47,131 nucleotides of DNA from an uncultured Novosphingobium sp. (GCA_946886075.1 CAMPHR010000023.1:1-47131), one strand, 5' to 3'; positions 35,600-47,131 are shown, numbered from the stretch's first letter. Made by a program: numbers and translations. Notes: generated by a model from the sequence alone, not told the origin.

Positions 35600-38500
35600 G
35601 TGAAGACACTCTCGAACAATGCGTGGCTGCGCAACAGCGCGGCGCTGCAGGCGCTCGCATGTGCGGGCGCGGGCTTTGCGGCGCTCGCCGCCCCTGCCTT
35701 CGCGCAGGATACACCGGCCGGGACAGTGGCCGAAGAACCGGAAGCTACGATCGTCGTGACCGGTTCTATCCTCCGGCAGGACGTCAACAACACACCTTCG
35801 CCGGTCTCCGTGCTTACTTCCGAGTCGCTCGAACAGCGCGGCATCCAGACGACGCAGGAGGCGCTTCAGCGCATCTCGTCCAACAATGGCGCGGCGCTGA
35901 CCAACAGCTTCTCGGCCAATGGCGCTTTTGCCGCTGGTGCGTCCGCCGTGTCGCTGCGCGGCCTGACCACCAGTTCAACCCTGGTCCTCTTCGATGGCCA
36001 GCGCGCTGCTTATTATCCGCTGGCTGATGACGCAACGCGCAACTTCGTTGACCTCAACACCATCCCCGACGACATCGTCGATCGTGTCGAGGTGCTGCGC
36101 GACGGCGCGTCGTCGACCTACGGCGCAGACGCGATCGCGGGCGTCATCAACGTCATCACGAAAAAGCAGTTCAAGGGCATCGGCGGCCGTATCGAAGGCG
36201 GCCTCACCGAGCGCGGCGATGGCGAAAACTACCGCATCACATTGACGGCGGGCACCGGCGATCTCGGCCGTGACGGATACAACATCTACGCCAGCGGCTT
36301 CTGGTACCGCCAGAACGCACTTTATAATCGCGACCGACCCTATCCATACAACTCGCAGGATCTGTCCGGTATCTGCCGCGATGGTATCTGCGGACCACAA
36401 GTCGGCCCCAATGGTGGCTCGATCAACCCGTCCAGCACCGGGTATGTGGGTTGGGCCGATGCTACGTCGTCGAGCGACCGACGTTCTTTCGCCACGACCT
36501 TCTTCGTTGCGCCCACCAACTCCAACAGCGCACTCGATGACCCACTTGGCCGCTATCAGTTCCTCAACCCTGCCGCCGGCTGTATTGCAGGCGAGACGCC
36601 GTACACGCTTACTGCGGCTGAACTGGCGGACACGGAGCAGAACGCCTTTGCGCCTACGACCGTCTGCCAAGGTGATCTGGTTCGCCAATATGGCGTAATT
36701 TCGCCCCGTATCGAACGCTTCGGCGGCGCGCTGAAGGCCACTGTTGCGGTAACCGACGATATCGAAGCTTCCTTCACTGCCAATTATCTGCAGAGCAAGG
36801 TCAGCTATTCTGGCGAACCGGCGACCATCCGTGCCAATGGACCGGCGGGGATCAACTTCCCGCGCTTCAGCACCTATAACAGCGGACTGCCGAACGCGCC
36901 CGGCTCCTTCGCTCTGGCGCTGCCAGTCTACGTCTGCCCGCTTGTCAACGGCCTGCCCCAGCCTAACTGCGATGCTACCAACGGCACGCTCAATCCCAAT
37001 AATCCGTTTGCCGCGCAGGGCCTGCAGGCGCGCATTCTGGGCCGTATCCCCAATCTTAACGAATATAATGAGACGCTTAGCCGCACCTATCGTGGCGCCT
37101 TCTCGATCGCGGGCCCCATCACGGACAATTGGAACTTCGCGGCGGACGTTGTGGGCATGGTCACCGACCTCACCCGCACTTCAAAGGGTTACGTGTATAT
37201 CCAAAATCTGCTGAACGTTGTCGCCGACGGCAGCTATAATTTCGTAAACCCGTTGTCGAACAGCCAGTCGGTGCTCGACTATCTGGCACCGGACAATATT
37301 ACTAAATCCAAGTCTGAACTGTATGCTGCACAGATCAGCTTCAACGGCACCCTGTTCGAACTGCCTGCCGGGCCAGTCCAGCTTGGCTTTGGCGGCCAGA
37401 TTCGTCTGGAATCGATCAACGCCCCTAGCGCCAACGATGACTTTGCAGGGCCGACGCAGCGCTATTTCGTCCTAAATGCCTTCGGTACAAAGGGTGAGCG
37501 CGTCGTCCGGTCGGGCTTCTTCGAACTGAACGTGCCTGCGTTCGAAGGCTTCGAAGTCAACGCCTCAGGCCGCTACGACAGCTATAATAGCGGCCAGAGC
37601 GCCTTCTCGCCCAAGGTTGGCTTCCGCTACAAACCGATTGATGCGCTGACGCTGCGCGGCACCTGGTCGAGGGGCTTTCGCATCCCCAGCTTCGCGGAGT
37701 CCAATGCCCTGCCGACAACGGGCTTTGTCAACAACACTGCGTCTACGTTCCCCGAATCTTATCTGGCGCAATTTGGTTGTACCCGGGATACGTTCACCAG
37801 TTGCCCGACCTACCTGAGCTCGAGCAGCTACGGGCAGACCCAAATCGCCAGCCCCGATCTGAAGCCGGAAAAGTCTACTAGCTGGACAGCGGGCGTCATC
37901 TTTGAACCTACGCGCAACATCCGCCTCAGCGTAGACTATTACAATATCAAGAAGACGGGCGCGATTATTCCGGCTCCCTTCGGACCAGCTCTGGCTGCCT
38001 ACTATTCAGGACAGGCGATACCTGCCGGCTACAATATTATCCAGGATTCCCCTGATCCACAAAATCCGGGTGCCCTGCCACGCGTCGCCTATGTTCAGGC
38101 GCCGTTGATCAATGCCACCACCATCCGTTCCGAAGGCCTGGACTTCGCCGCCACCGGCCGGTTCAACTTTGGCGATGTCCGTCTCACCAGTTCGCTGGAA
38201 GCGACTTATATCATCAATCTTGATACCACCTTCCCAGGCGGTCGGCGTGAAAGCTATGAAGGCACGATTGGCAACTACAGCCTGACGGCTGGTTCCGGCA
38301 CGCCGGAATGGCACGGGAGCTGGACCAACACGCTGGAATGGAAGAGGTGGACACTCTCTGCTACCGCTGAATTCTTCGGTGGCTATAATCTGTCGGCGGA
38401 AGACGTCGAAGGGGCCGGTGCATCCGGTGGCTGCGGCCTCCTGTCGCCGCGCTTCGTGAAGTGCAACGTGGACGACTATATCACGGTCGATCTCACCACC

Positions 38501-38671
38501 AGCTACAAGCTCAACGACAATTTCACGCTCTATCTGAACGTGCTCAATGTCTTTGACGACCTGCCCCCGATCGATCCGGTCACCTATGGCGCCAACAACT
38601 ACAACCCGGTTCAGGGTGGCACGGGCATTTACGGCCGCGCCTATCGCCTGGGTGTCCGCGCCAACTTCTAA
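35600..38671 (+). CDS. TonB-dependent outer membrane receptor
   Basis: 1,023 residues from GTG 35600 (AAGGGA eight bases before). Signal peptide ends near AAPAFAQ. Next is a TonB-box-like EATIVVTGS, then the plug domain with TPSPVSVLTSESLEQRGI, AVSLRGLTTSSTLVLFDGQR and VEVLRDGASSTYGADAIAGV. The rest is a 22-strand-type barrel ending in the aromatic-terminated YRLGVRANF. It imports an unknown ligand; sphingomonads have dozens of such receptors for sugars, siderophores and aromatic compounds. No regulator or transporter gene is adjacent that would name the ligand. Confidence 0.92.
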   Translation: MKTLSNNAWLRNSAALQALACAGAGFAALAAPAFAQDTPAGTVAEEPEATIVVTGSILRQDVNNTPSPVSVLTSESLEQRGIQTTQEALQRISSNNGAALTNSFSANGAFAAGASAVSLRGLTTSSTLVLFDGQRAAYYPLADDATRNFVDLNTIPDDIVDRVEVLRDGASSTYGADAIAGVINVITKKQFKGIGGRIEGGLTERGDGENYRITLTAGTGDLGRDGYNIYASGFWYRQNALYNRDRPYPYNSQDLSGICRDGICGPQVGPNGGSINPSSTGYVGWADATSSSDRRSFATTFFVAPTNSNSALDDPLGRYQFLNPAAGCIAGETPYTLTAAELADTEQNAFAPTTVCQGDLVRQYGVISPRIERFGGALKATVAVTDDIEASFTANYLQSKVSYSGEPATIRANGPAGINFPRFSTYNSGLPNAPGSFALALPVYVCPLVNGLPQPNCDATNGTLNPNNPFAAQGLQARILGRIPNLNEYNETLSRTYRGAFSIAGPITDNWNFAADVVGMVTDLTRTSKGYVYIQNLLNVVADGSYNFVNPLSNSQSVLDYLAPDNITKSKSELYAAQISFNGTLFELPAGPVQLGFGGQIRLESINAPSANDDFAGPTQRYFVLNAFGTKGERVVRSGFFELNVPAFEGFEVNASGRYDSYNSGQSAFSPKVGFRYKPIDALTLRGTWSRGFRIPSFAESNALPTTGFVNNTASTFPESYLAQFGCTRDTFTSCPTYLSSSSYGQTQIASPDLKPEKSTSWTAGVIFEPTRNIRLSVDYYNIKKTGAIIPAPFGPALAAYYSGQAIPAGYNIIQDSPDPQNPGALPRVAYVQAPLINATTIRSEGLDFAATGRFNFGDVRLTSSLEATYIINLDTTFPGGRRESYEGTIGNYSLTAGSGTPEWHGSWTNTLEWKRWTLSATAEFFGGYNLSAEDVEGAGASGGCGLLSPRFVKCNVDDYITVDLTTSYKLNDNFTLYLNVLNVFDDLPPIDPVTYGANNYNPVQGGTGIYGRAYRLGVRANF

Positions 38672-38695
38672 CGCCGACGATCTGCTAAAAAGGAA

Positions 38696-38721
38696 GGGGC
38701 GCCACAAGGGCGCCCCTTTTT

Positions 38722-38723
<2 letters not shown>
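38696..38723. terminator. Bidirectional rho-independent terminator
   Basis: GGGGCGCC pairs with GGCGCCCC around ACAAG, flanked by TTTTTTT on one side and a purine/A-rich run (AAAAAGGAA) on the other. It serves the receptor gene and lies at the clpB stop, so it can end both convergent transcripts. Confidence 0.92.
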
Positions 38724-41301
<2,578 letters not shown>

Positions 41302-41326
41302 AAGAAGCCCTTCGTGAAACTAGGCG

Positions 41327-41356
41327 AAATGTAATGTTGCACAAAAGACACACAAG
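41327..41356 (-). promoter_or_regulatory. Possible heat-shock-type promoter of clpB
   Basis: On the minus strand CTTG (41356-41353) and CATTACATTT (41336-41327) are 16 bases apart, roughly the alphaproteobacterial sigma-32 layout, with the start codon about 25 bases further. The match of the -10 part is poor, so this is tentative. Confidence 0.3.
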
Positions 41357-41576
41357 AGGCCTTACGCAAATATCCCTACCAAATTGAAACATGCCCTCGC
41401 AAACGTCCTATCCCCAACAGTCAAAATGCGTCGTCAAAAGCGATGAGGGTGAAGTCCATTTCGCCGCCGCCTTCACGCCGCCCAATGCTTGTTGCACCAC
41501 CGAGATGCGCCGCTATGCTGCTGCAATCCTTGGCCCGTTCCTGCGGCCGTGACCCTGAAACAGGTGAGGGCGCTTC

Positions 41577-44459
41577 ATGAGATTTTTCGCCAGTTCGCGC
41601 CGCCATGCATGGACGCTTGGCCTCTCTTCATTGGCAATCGTGATGATGGCGGCCTCGGCTCCGGCCGCGATGGCTGTCCCCGCAAAGACCGAAGTCGCAG
41701 CGCCTGCGCCGCTGTCCAGCCTGGTCGCAGCGGTGGACATTCCCTATGAGCAGTTTACGCTGAAGAACGGCCTTCGCGTGATCGTCCATACCGACCGCAA
41801 GGCACCGGTCGTTGCCGTCTCGGTCTGGTATCATGTGGGCTCGCGTTTCGAACCGTCAGGCAAGACTGGATTTGCCCACTTGTTTGAACATCTGATGTTC
41901 TATGGTTCGGAAAATGCCGATGGGCCATTCTTCGGTCGGCTGGAGGACATCGGCGCCACCGATTGGAATGGCACGACCTGGTTCGACCGCACCAATTATT
42001 TTGAAACGGTTCCTACCGGGGCGCTTGACCGGGCATTGTTCCTGGAGGCCGACCGCATGGGTCATCTGCTCGGCGCGGTGACGCAAACAAAGCTCGATAC
42101 GCAGCGCGGCGTCGTTCAGAATGAAAAGCGCATGGGGGAAAATCAGCCCTATGGCTTGGTCGAATATGCGCAACTCGCCGCCATGTTGCCTGAAGGCCAT
42201 CCCTATCGCCATTCGACCATCGGTTCGATGGCAGACCTGAATGCCGCCAGCCTTGCCGATGTGCAGAACTGGTTCAAGACGCATTACGGGCCGAACAACG
42301 CGGTTTTGGTTCTCGCTGGCGACATCGACGTGCCGACAGCGAAGGCGAAGGCGGAGAAATGGTTCGGTGCTATTGCGTCCGGCCCGGCTCCCAAGGATGT
42401 CGATGCGACCATCCCAACGCTCCCGCAGGATGTTGAAAAGCGGATGCACGACAATGTCGCTGCTACCCGGCTGTACCGCAACTGGATCGTGCCGGGCGTC
42501 AATTCCGCCGACCTGCCCCAACTGGATCTCGCCATGGCGGTATTCGGCGGACTTAAATCATCGCGGCTCGACAATATCCTGGTGCGTGGCGAAAAAGTCG
42601 CGGTCGGCGTCAGTGCGAGCATCCAGCCATTTGAAAAGCTGAGCATCGCCGAGATCACGGTCGATGTGAAACCGGGCCAGGACGCCGCTGCCGTAGGCAG
42701 GCGGCTAGACCAGTTGCTGGCCGATTATCTGGCGAAAGGCCCGACAGCCGATGAGGTGCAACGCGCCGCCACCCGGCAGCTTTCCGGCACGATCGGCGGG
42801 CTGGAGAAAGTCGGCGGGTTCAGCGGTAAGGCCGTGACGCTTGCCGAAGGGGCGGTCTATTCGGGCGATCCGGGCAAATATAAGAAGGACCTGGCTCTCT
42901 ACGCTGCGGCTGACCCGCAATCGGTGAGCGCGGCTGCGCGGAAATGGCTGGGGCGGCCGGTGTTCCGCCTGACCGTGGCACCGGGCGAGCGCTCCGCTGA
43001 AGATAATGCGCTCGCGGGCAATGCGACACACCGCCCCGCCTTTTTCCGTGACCCGAAGAAGCCTGCTCCCTCGGTTGACGCCCCGCCACCCCCGACCAAG
43101 GTTACGGAACCGGCGATCGAGCCAGTCAAGGATCTGGAATACCCGGCAGTCGAGCATGCCACGTTGAAGAATGGCATTCCGGTCCTTTTCGCCCGCCGCG
43201 CAACGGTTCCTGTCGTTCGTGTGTCGGTCGCCTTCGACGCGGGTAACGCTGCCGATGACAAGGCGAAGCTGGGCACGGCGGGCCTGGTCACGGCGCTGCT
43301 TGACGAGGGGACCAAAAGTCGCAACTCGATCAAGATCGCCGAAGAACAGGAGCGGCTGGGCGCTTCGATCAGCGCGGGCAGTGGCATGGATACGACCAAT
43401 GTCGGCCTTTACGCCTTGAAGTCCAATCTGGACGCGTCGCTCGAATTGCTCGCCGATGTGATTCGAAATCCTGCCTTCGATCCCAAGGAGGTGGAGCGTT
43501 TGCGTGGCCAGGTGCTGACGCGGATCGCTGCGGAAAAGACTGAGCCGATGCCGATCGCGCAGCGCCTGCTGCCGCCGCTCCTCTACGGCCAGGCGCATCC
43601 CTATGGCATTCCCTTCACCGGGTCGGGGACCGAAACCGGCGTCAAGGCGGTCACGCGGGCGGACCTCGTCGCTTTTCATGGCAAATGGCTGCGGCCCGAT
43701 AATGCAACCATCTTCGTGACGGGCGATACGACATTGACCGACGTCATGCCGCTCTTGGAAAAGCGCTTCGGTGACTGGAAAGCGCCGCAGGGGGAGAAGG
43801 GCCGCAAGCTGTTCCGCATGGACAGGATGATGCGTCCTGCCCGGATCATCCTGGTGGACAAGCCGCAAAGCCCGCAATCGATGATCCTCGCCGGGTTGCT
43901 GACCGGCAAGCGGGGGACGGACAATCCCGTGACCCTGCTCACCGCCAATGAGGTTCTGGGCGGCAGTTCGACTTCTCGGTTGATCATGGACCTCCGCGAA
44001 ACAAAAGGGTGGGCCTATTCCGCCGGAACAGCCCTGCCGGGCGTCAAGGACACGATCCCGCTGCTCGTCTACGCTCCGGTGCAGACCGACAAGACGGGAG
44101 CGTCGATCATCGCCGCGCGCAAGGACATTGCAGAATATCTGACGAGCAAGGGGACTACGGCCGCGGAACGGAACCAGACGATCAACAGCCAGATCCTCTC
44201 CTTGCCGGGCAGCTTTGAAACATCGTCGGACCTGTTGGGAGCGATGATGCGCAACTGGCTGCTGGGCCGTCCGGATGATTATTATGCCAAGCTGCCGGGC
44301 ATCTATCGGGCGATAACGCCTGTTGACCTCGACAAGGCGGCGCGGGAGGCGATCGATCCCGATCGGTTGATCTGGGTCGTTGTTGGCGACGCAAAGCTGG
44401 TGCGGCCACAGCTTGACGCTGTCGGGTTGCCGGTTGAAATGGGCACGCTCGCGGATTGA
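41577..44459 (+). CDS. Two-domain M16-family zinc peptidase, exported
   Basis: 960 residues. A signal peptide (LSSLAIVMMAASAPAAMA) sends it to the periplasm. The first M16 domain (about 60-470) has the inverted zinc motif HLFEH near residue 103, and the third ligand Glu in VVQNEKRMGE. The second half (about 520-950) repeats the fold (YPAVEHATLKNGIPVLFARR) without the motif, as usual for tandem pitrilysin-type peptidases. A Pro-rich linker joins them. It should be an ATP-independent peptide-degrading chamber. The substrate is unknown. Confidence 0.92.
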   Translation: MRFFASSRRHAWTLGLSSLAIVMMAASAPAAMAVPAKTEVAAPAPLSSLVAAVDIPYEQFTLKNGLRVIVHTDRKAPVVAVSVWYHVGSRFEPSGKTGFAHLFEHLMFYGSENADGPFFGRLEDIGATDWNGTTWFDRTNYFETVPTGALDRALFLEADRMGHLLGAVTQTKLDTQRGVVQNEKRMGENQPYGLVEYAQLAAMLPEGHPYRHSTIGSMADLNAASLADVQNWFKTHYGPNNAVLVLAGDIDVPTAKAKAEKWFGAIASGPAPKDVDATIPTLPQDVEKRMHDNVAATRLYRNWIVPGVNSADLPQLDLAMAVFGGLKSSRLDNILVRGEKVAVGVSASIQPFEKLSIAEITVDVKPGQDAAAVGRRLDQLLADYLAKGPTADEVQRAATRQLSGTIGGLEKVGGFSGKAVTLAEGAVYSGDPGKYKKDLALYAAADPQSVSAAARKWLGRPVFRLTVAPGERSAEDNALAGNATHRPAFFRDPKKPAPSVDAPPPPTKVTEPAIEPVKDLEYPAVEHATLKNGIPVLFARRATVPVVRVSVAFDAGNAADDKAKLGTAGLVTALLDEGTKSRNSIKIAEEQERLGASISAGSGMDTTNVGLYALKSNLDASLELLADVIRNPAFDPKEVERLRGQVLTRIAAEKTEPMPIAQRLLPPLLYGQAHPYGIPFTGSGTETGVKAVTRADLVAFHGKWLRPDNATIFVTGDTTLTDVMPLLEKRFGDWKAPQGEKGRKLFRMDRMMRPARIILVDKPQSPQSMILAGLLTGKRGTDNPVTLLTANEVLGGSSTSRLIMDLRETKGWAYSAGTALPGVKDTIPLLVYAPVQTDKTGASIIAARKDIAEYLTSKGTTAAERNQTINSQILSLPGSFETSSDLLGAMMRNWLLGRPDDYYAKLPGIYRAITPVDLDKAAREAIDPDRLIWVVVGDAKLVRPQLDAVGLPVEMGTLAD

Positions 44460-44480
44460 TGGTTGATAAGGAGAATGACG

Positions 44481-44783
44481 ATGGCAGGTGTCGACGGGGC
44501 TTATGATTGCGTGGCGAAGACGCCGCTGGGTGAGCAGAAGGGCGTGATGACCGTCATCAGCTCGGGCGACAGCTTCCATGGTACGTTCGCGGGCATGATG
44601 GGATCGCTGGATGTTGCCGAGGGCAAGATTCAGGGGAACAAGCTGACCTGGAAGATGAACATGACCATGCCCATGCCGATCACGATGAATTGTGAGGCGG
44701 AAGTCAGCGGCGACAGCATCAACGGGACGATGCAGTTAGGCGCTTTTGGAGCGGCCGGTTTTTCCGGAACGCGGCGGGTTTGA
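44481..44783 (+). CDS. Small conserved hypothetical protein
   Basis: 100 residues from ATG 44481, which has AAGGAG seven bases upstream; the ATG two codons earlier would be too close to it. The sequence is a run of short beta strands (GVMTVISSGDSFHGTFAG, KLTWKMNMTMPMPITMN, NGTMQLGAFGAAGFSGTR), like a small beta-barrel or lipocalin-like fold. No signal peptide is seen. It follows the M16 peptidase closely and is followed by a terminator. I do not recognise a family function. Confidence 0.75.
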   Translation: MAGVDGAYDCVAKTPLGEQKGVMTVISSGDSFHGTFAGMMGSLDVAEGKIQGNKLTWKMNMTMPMPITMNCEAEVSGDSINGTMQLGAFGAAGFSGTRRV

Positions 44784-44789
44784 GCAGAT

Positions 44790-44823
44790 ATTCCGGGAGT
44801 TTTTCGGGGCTCCCGGAATTTAA
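44790..44823 (+). terminator. Hairpin terminator after the small conserved gene
   Basis: ATTCCGGGAG pairs with CTCCCGGAAT around TTTTTCGGGG; TTTAAAT follows. The U-tract is short, so efficiency may be modest. Confidence 0.7.
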
Positions 44824-44844
44824 ATGCGTGAAGAAAATGGTGAA

Positions 44845-44887
44845 TTGCCGCGCCTTTCTTGAAATTCAATATTAGTTAGCTATCTAA
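44845..44887 (+). promoter_or_regulatory. marR promoter with SlyA-like palindromic operator
   Basis: TTGCCG (44845-44850) and AATATT (44868-44873) are 17 bases apart. Directly downstream is TTAGTTAGCTATCTAA (44872-44887), a dyad with one mismatched pair, close to the TTAG-centred sites bound by SlyA/MarR regulators. It overlaps the -10 and ends five bases before the marR ATG. Autoregulation is inferred. Confidence 0.6.
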
Positions 44888-44892
44888 GCGAT

Positions 44893-45333
44893 ATGTCGAG
44901 ATCTGAGATGAAGCGGGCGTTGGCGCGCAAGATGCCTCAAGTGGCGCGCAATTGGCAGTTGCTGGCCGACGGCGCATTGGCGGAGTTTCGCGTTTCCAAC
45001 AGCGCGGGTTGGTGCCTGGTGCATCTGGCGGGGATGGAGCCTGAGGTGCGGCAGGCTGATCTCGCCGAACAGTTGGGAATTACCCAGCCTTCGCTGGTTC
45101 GCACGCTCGATCAGCTGGAAGCGATGGCCTTGGTCGAGCGGGTGCCCAATCCGGACGACAAGCGATCGAACCGCATCGCCCTGACCCCAACGGGGGCGGA
45201 TTTGGCGGGCCGGATCGAGGAAAGGCTGGATAATCTCCGTCGCGACCTGCTCGAAGGCGTGCCTGACGCCGCGATTGAAATCACGGTCAACCTCATGGAG
45301 CTGCTGGGCCAACGCATTGCCGAGCGTCGATAG
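44893..45333 (+). CDS. MarR-family transcriptional regulator
   Basis: 146 residues. The winged-helix DNA-binding region is RQADLAEQLGITQPSLVRTL (about 56-75) followed by a wing with PNPDDKRSNRIALTPTG. Flanking helices would form the dimer interface. It resembles the SlyA branch. The ATG follows a palindromic operator directly, with no recognisable Shine-Dalgarno sequence, so the mRNA may be leaderless or nearly so. No neighbouring efflux or detoxification gene suggests a target besides itself. Confidence 0.9.
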   Translation: MSRSEMKRALARKMPQVARNWQLLADGALAEFRVSNSAGWCLVHLAGMEPEVRQADLAEQLGITQPSLVRTLDQLEAMALVERVPNPDDKRSNRIALTPTGADLAGRIEERLDNLRRDLLEGVPDAAIEITVNLMELLGQRIAERR

Positions 45334-45520
45334 CAGGGCTGGCGGCCGCCGGCTTGCCATCGCGCTAATTTCTTGAGCGTTCCGGCAGCAAGCATTCCGT
45401 CATCTTGGCTGGCCCGACTGTTGCCTACGTGGGTGGCAACAGGCCTAAGGCATGATCATTCAGCTGTCGCCCTCCCAGCTCGAGTGGTGGCCTCTATTCT
45501 GACGTCGCCAAGGCAGCGGG

Positions 45521-45541
45521 ACCCCGGGTCGAGCCCGGGGT
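45521..45541. repeat. REP-like palindrome
   Basis: ACCCCGGG and CCCGGGGT flank TCGAG. Motifs of this type (ACCCCGGG...GACC-like dyads, often with GTCA/TGAC ends) recur between genes in alphaproteobacteria; TGACG follows here. Confidence 0.5.
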
Positions 45542-45652
45542 GACGGGGAAGGGGCTTTGATTTGGATATGTGGGTCTGCATGATCGGGCTTCATGAGAAT
45601 GAAGTGGCCTCGGCATAGGCGCGAAAGTTCGCCCTTCGCCTCCAGGCAAGGC

Positions 45653-45690
45653 CAAGAAAAAGCCCGCCGATCTGGTGACCGGCGGGCTTT
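45653..45690 (-). terminator. Rho-independent terminator of pal
   Basis: On the minus strand AAAGCCCGCCG pairs with CGGCGGGCTTT around a 10-base loop and runs into TTTTTCTT. It lies 25 bases after the pal stop. Confidence 0.92.
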
Positions 45691-45715
45691 CTAGGCTTCT
45701 CGATGCCAAATGGCC

Positions 45716-46231
45716 TCAATATTGGACGGTTACCGTCACCGCGCGGCGGTTCTGTGCCCATGCGGATTCGTCGGAGCCTAGCGCGGCCGGGCGTTCCTTG
45801 CCGTAGCTGACCGTATTGATGCGGCTGGGATCGATGCCGAGCGAGGCGAGATAATTTTTGGCGGCATTGGCGCGACGGTCGCCAAGCGCGATGTTGTAGT
45901 CGCGGGTGCCGCGCTCGTCGGCATGGCCTTCGATCGTGACGCGAACATTGGGGTTCTGCTGGAGCCAAGCGGCCTGGCTCTGCAGCGTCTGCTGATCCTG
46001 CGCATCGACATCATATTGATCGGTGTCGAAGAAGATGCGGTCGGACGAGACGGAGGCGACGAAATCCTCCTGGCTGCCCTTGACCGCGCCGGTGGTCGTG
46101 CCGGTTCCGGTGCCGGTCTGCGCGCTGCTGTCGGTGGCGGGCGGGGGTGGCAGGTCCTTGGGTGCCTTCTTGCCACAGGCGGCGAGCGCCAGGACCGAGA
46201 CGGCGATGAGGAGGGGGCGGTTGAGTTTCAT
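45716..46231 (-). CDS. pal: Peptidoglycan-associated lipoprotein Pal
   Basis: 171 residues from ATG 46231 (AAGGAGACCCTG before it). The lipobox LALAACGKK directs lipidation and outer-membrane anchoring. A Thr/Gly-rich linker follows, then the OmpA-like domain that binds diaminopimelate in peptidoglycan, with RVTIEGHADERGTRDYNIAL and GDRRANAAKNYLASLGID. Pal with TolB and TolQRA holds the envelope together during division. It is the last gene before the terminator, 58 bases after tolB. Confidence 0.96.
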   Translation of the reverse strand: MKLNRPLLIAVSVLALAACGKKAPKDLPPPPATDSSAQTGTGTGTTTGAVKGSQEDFVASVSSDRIFFDTDQYDVDAQDQQTLQSQAAWLQQNPNVRVTIEGHADERGTRDYNIALGDRRANAAKNYLASLGIDPSRINTVSYGKERPAALGSDESAWAQNRRAVTVTVQY

Positions 46232-46289
46232 CAGGGTCTCCTTGAAGAGCATATAGGTCGTTACGTCTGCGCGACGAAGTTGTTCCAGA

Positions 46290-47131
46290 TCAGGGAAGCA
46301 GTGGACCCCATGCGGGGTCGGAACCGCTGAGCGGCGTAGGAATGCGGCGTTCGTTGACGCCGGTCAGATCGACTTGCCACACCTGGCTTGCGCCTTCGCG
46401 GCCTGCGGTCGTGCGGAAGAATTGCAGGACGCGGCCGTTGGGCGACCAGGTCGGCTGTTCATCCTGCCAGCTGTTGGTGAGGATGCGTTCGTTGCCGCCT
46501 TCCGGCGTCATGACGGCGATCTTCAGGTCGCCGCTGATCTTGGTGAAGGCGATCAGGTCGCCGCGCGGGCTCCATTCGGGCGTCGCATAGCGGCCGCCAC
46601 CATGGCTGATGCGGCGCTGACCTGACCCGTCGGCGTTCATGACATAGATTTGCTGGGTGCCGGAACGATCGCTTTCAAAGACGACGCGGGTGCCGTCGGG
46701 CGAATAGCTGCCGCCGACATCGATGCCCGGCGCGGTGGTGAGGCGCACCGGCTGGCCGCCCTGCGCGGAGACGCGATAGATGTCGGTATTGCCCGCCACC
46801 GCCATCGAAAAGAGGATGTTGCGGCCATCGGGCGACCAGCGCGGCGCGAAGGTCGCATTGTTGCTTTCAGTGACCAGCCGCTGCTTGCCGCTGCCAATGT
46901 CATAGACATAGATGCGCACCCGGCTACCCAGATAGCTCACATAGACGATTGACTTGTAATCGGGCGAAAAGCGCGGGGTAAGAGCGATCGACTGGCCATT
47001 GGTGATGAAGCGGTGGTTGGCGCCGTCGCTATCCATGATGGCGAGCCGCTTGGTGCGGTTCCCCTTGGGGCCGCTTTCGGCGATATAGGCGATGCGGCTG
47101 TCGAAGAAGGGGCTCTCGCCCGACAGGCGCG
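46290..47131 (-). CDS. tolB: Tol-Pal translocation protein TolB, N-terminus beyond the window
   Basis: About 280 residues are visible; the frame remains open to the window end ([20 protein letters not shown] just inside). It is the beta-propeller part of TolB, with repeated blades of the form [44 protein letters not shown] and [13 protein letters not shown]. TolB is periplasmic and binds Pal. The N-terminal domain that contacts TolA and the signal peptide lie outside. tolQRA would be further upstream. Confidence 0.95.
   Translation of the reverse strand, partial: RLSGESPFFDSRIAYIAESGPKGNRTKRLAIMDSDGANHRFITNGQSIALTPRFSPDYKSIVYVSYLGSRVRIYVYDIGSGKQRLVTESNNATFAPRWSPDGRNILFSMAVAGNTDIYRVSAQGGQPVRLTTAPGIDVGGSYSPDGTRVVFESDRSGTQQIYVMNADGSGQRRISHGGGRYATPEWSPRGDLIAFTKISGDLKIAVMTPEGGNERILTNSWQDEQPTWSPNGRVLQFFRTTAGREGASQVWQVDLTGVNERRIPTPLSGSDPAWGPLLP

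Larger units (their letters stand above)
45334..45715. other. Gene-free stretch between marR and pal
   Basis: 382 bases with no credible gene. It contains an inverted repeat TGTTGCC/GGCAACA near 45423-45445, the REP-like palindrome at 45521-45541 and the pal terminator near 45655-45690. The rest shows no pattern I can name. Confidence 0.6.

Noticed and set aside
42705..44579. A 624-codon minus-strand frame opposite the M16 peptidase
   Set aside because: Shadow frame of a full-length two-domain peptidase.
45423..45445. Inverted repeat TGTTGCC/GGCAACA as a regulatory site
   Set aside because: A 7-base stem with a 9-base loop in a gene-free region is expected by chance and has no promoter nearby.

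Overview
The window looks like a chromosomal segment of a high-GC alphaproteobacterium, most likely a sphingomonad (Sphingobium/Sphingomonas group). The reasons are the family-level resemblance of nearly every protein, the mutY-dciA-dsbA-dsbA-smc block typical of this group, a large TonB-dependent receptor, a tolB-pal cluster, and a dyad repeat of the kind scattered through sphingomonad genomes. The assignment is by recognition, not by a database search.

Region 1 (1-6399) is an accessory island next to an intact tRNA-Leu(CAG) gene. It contains the scrambled remains of an integrative conjugative element. A P4-type integrase has lost its catalytic C-terminus by fusion into the start of trbG. 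A trbF has lost its start. A relaxase C-terminus lies head to head against trbF on the other strand. Beyond this scar, reading out of the window, are two translationally coupled helicase genes: a UvrD-like SF1 helicase with an unfamiliar C-terminal extension, then a large SF2 helicase strongly resembling DrmA of the DISARM phage-defence system. The second gene is cut by the window start. This pair is the best candidate for an undescribed or variant system here. Its remaining genes would lie outside the window.

Region 2 (6400-20990) is ordinary chromosome: an alpha/beta hydrolase, a TPR protein, a SIMPL protein, the glyoxalase pair gloA-gloB, a small lipoprotein, an acyl-CoA synthetase, ruvA-ruvB, a ClpP-like protein, an isoprenylcysteine methyltransferase-like membrane protein, gshA, rsmE, ubiA and a phospholipase D-family protein. 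Glutathione synthesis (gshA) and glutathione-dependent methylglyoxal removal (gloAB) both occur here.

Region 3 (21000-35279) is a dense genome-maintenance and housekeeping block. One strand carries dciA, two DsbA-like proteins and smc. Divergent to it are mutY, nudC, pmbA and a cysQ-like phosphatase. Then come a membrane-anchored helix-hairpin-helix protein and purD on the minus strand, and on the plus strand xseA, a DUF2093 protein and an M23 peptidase.

Region 4 (35280-47131) carries a TonB-dependent receptor with a long leader containing a perfect hairpin, a shared terminator, clpB, a two-domain M16 peptidase, a small conserved protein, a MarR regulator with its own palindromic operator, an approximately 380-base gene-free stretch with a REP-like palindrome, and pal and tolB (tolB is cut by the window end). 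No CRISPR array, rRNA or complete insertion sequence was seen.
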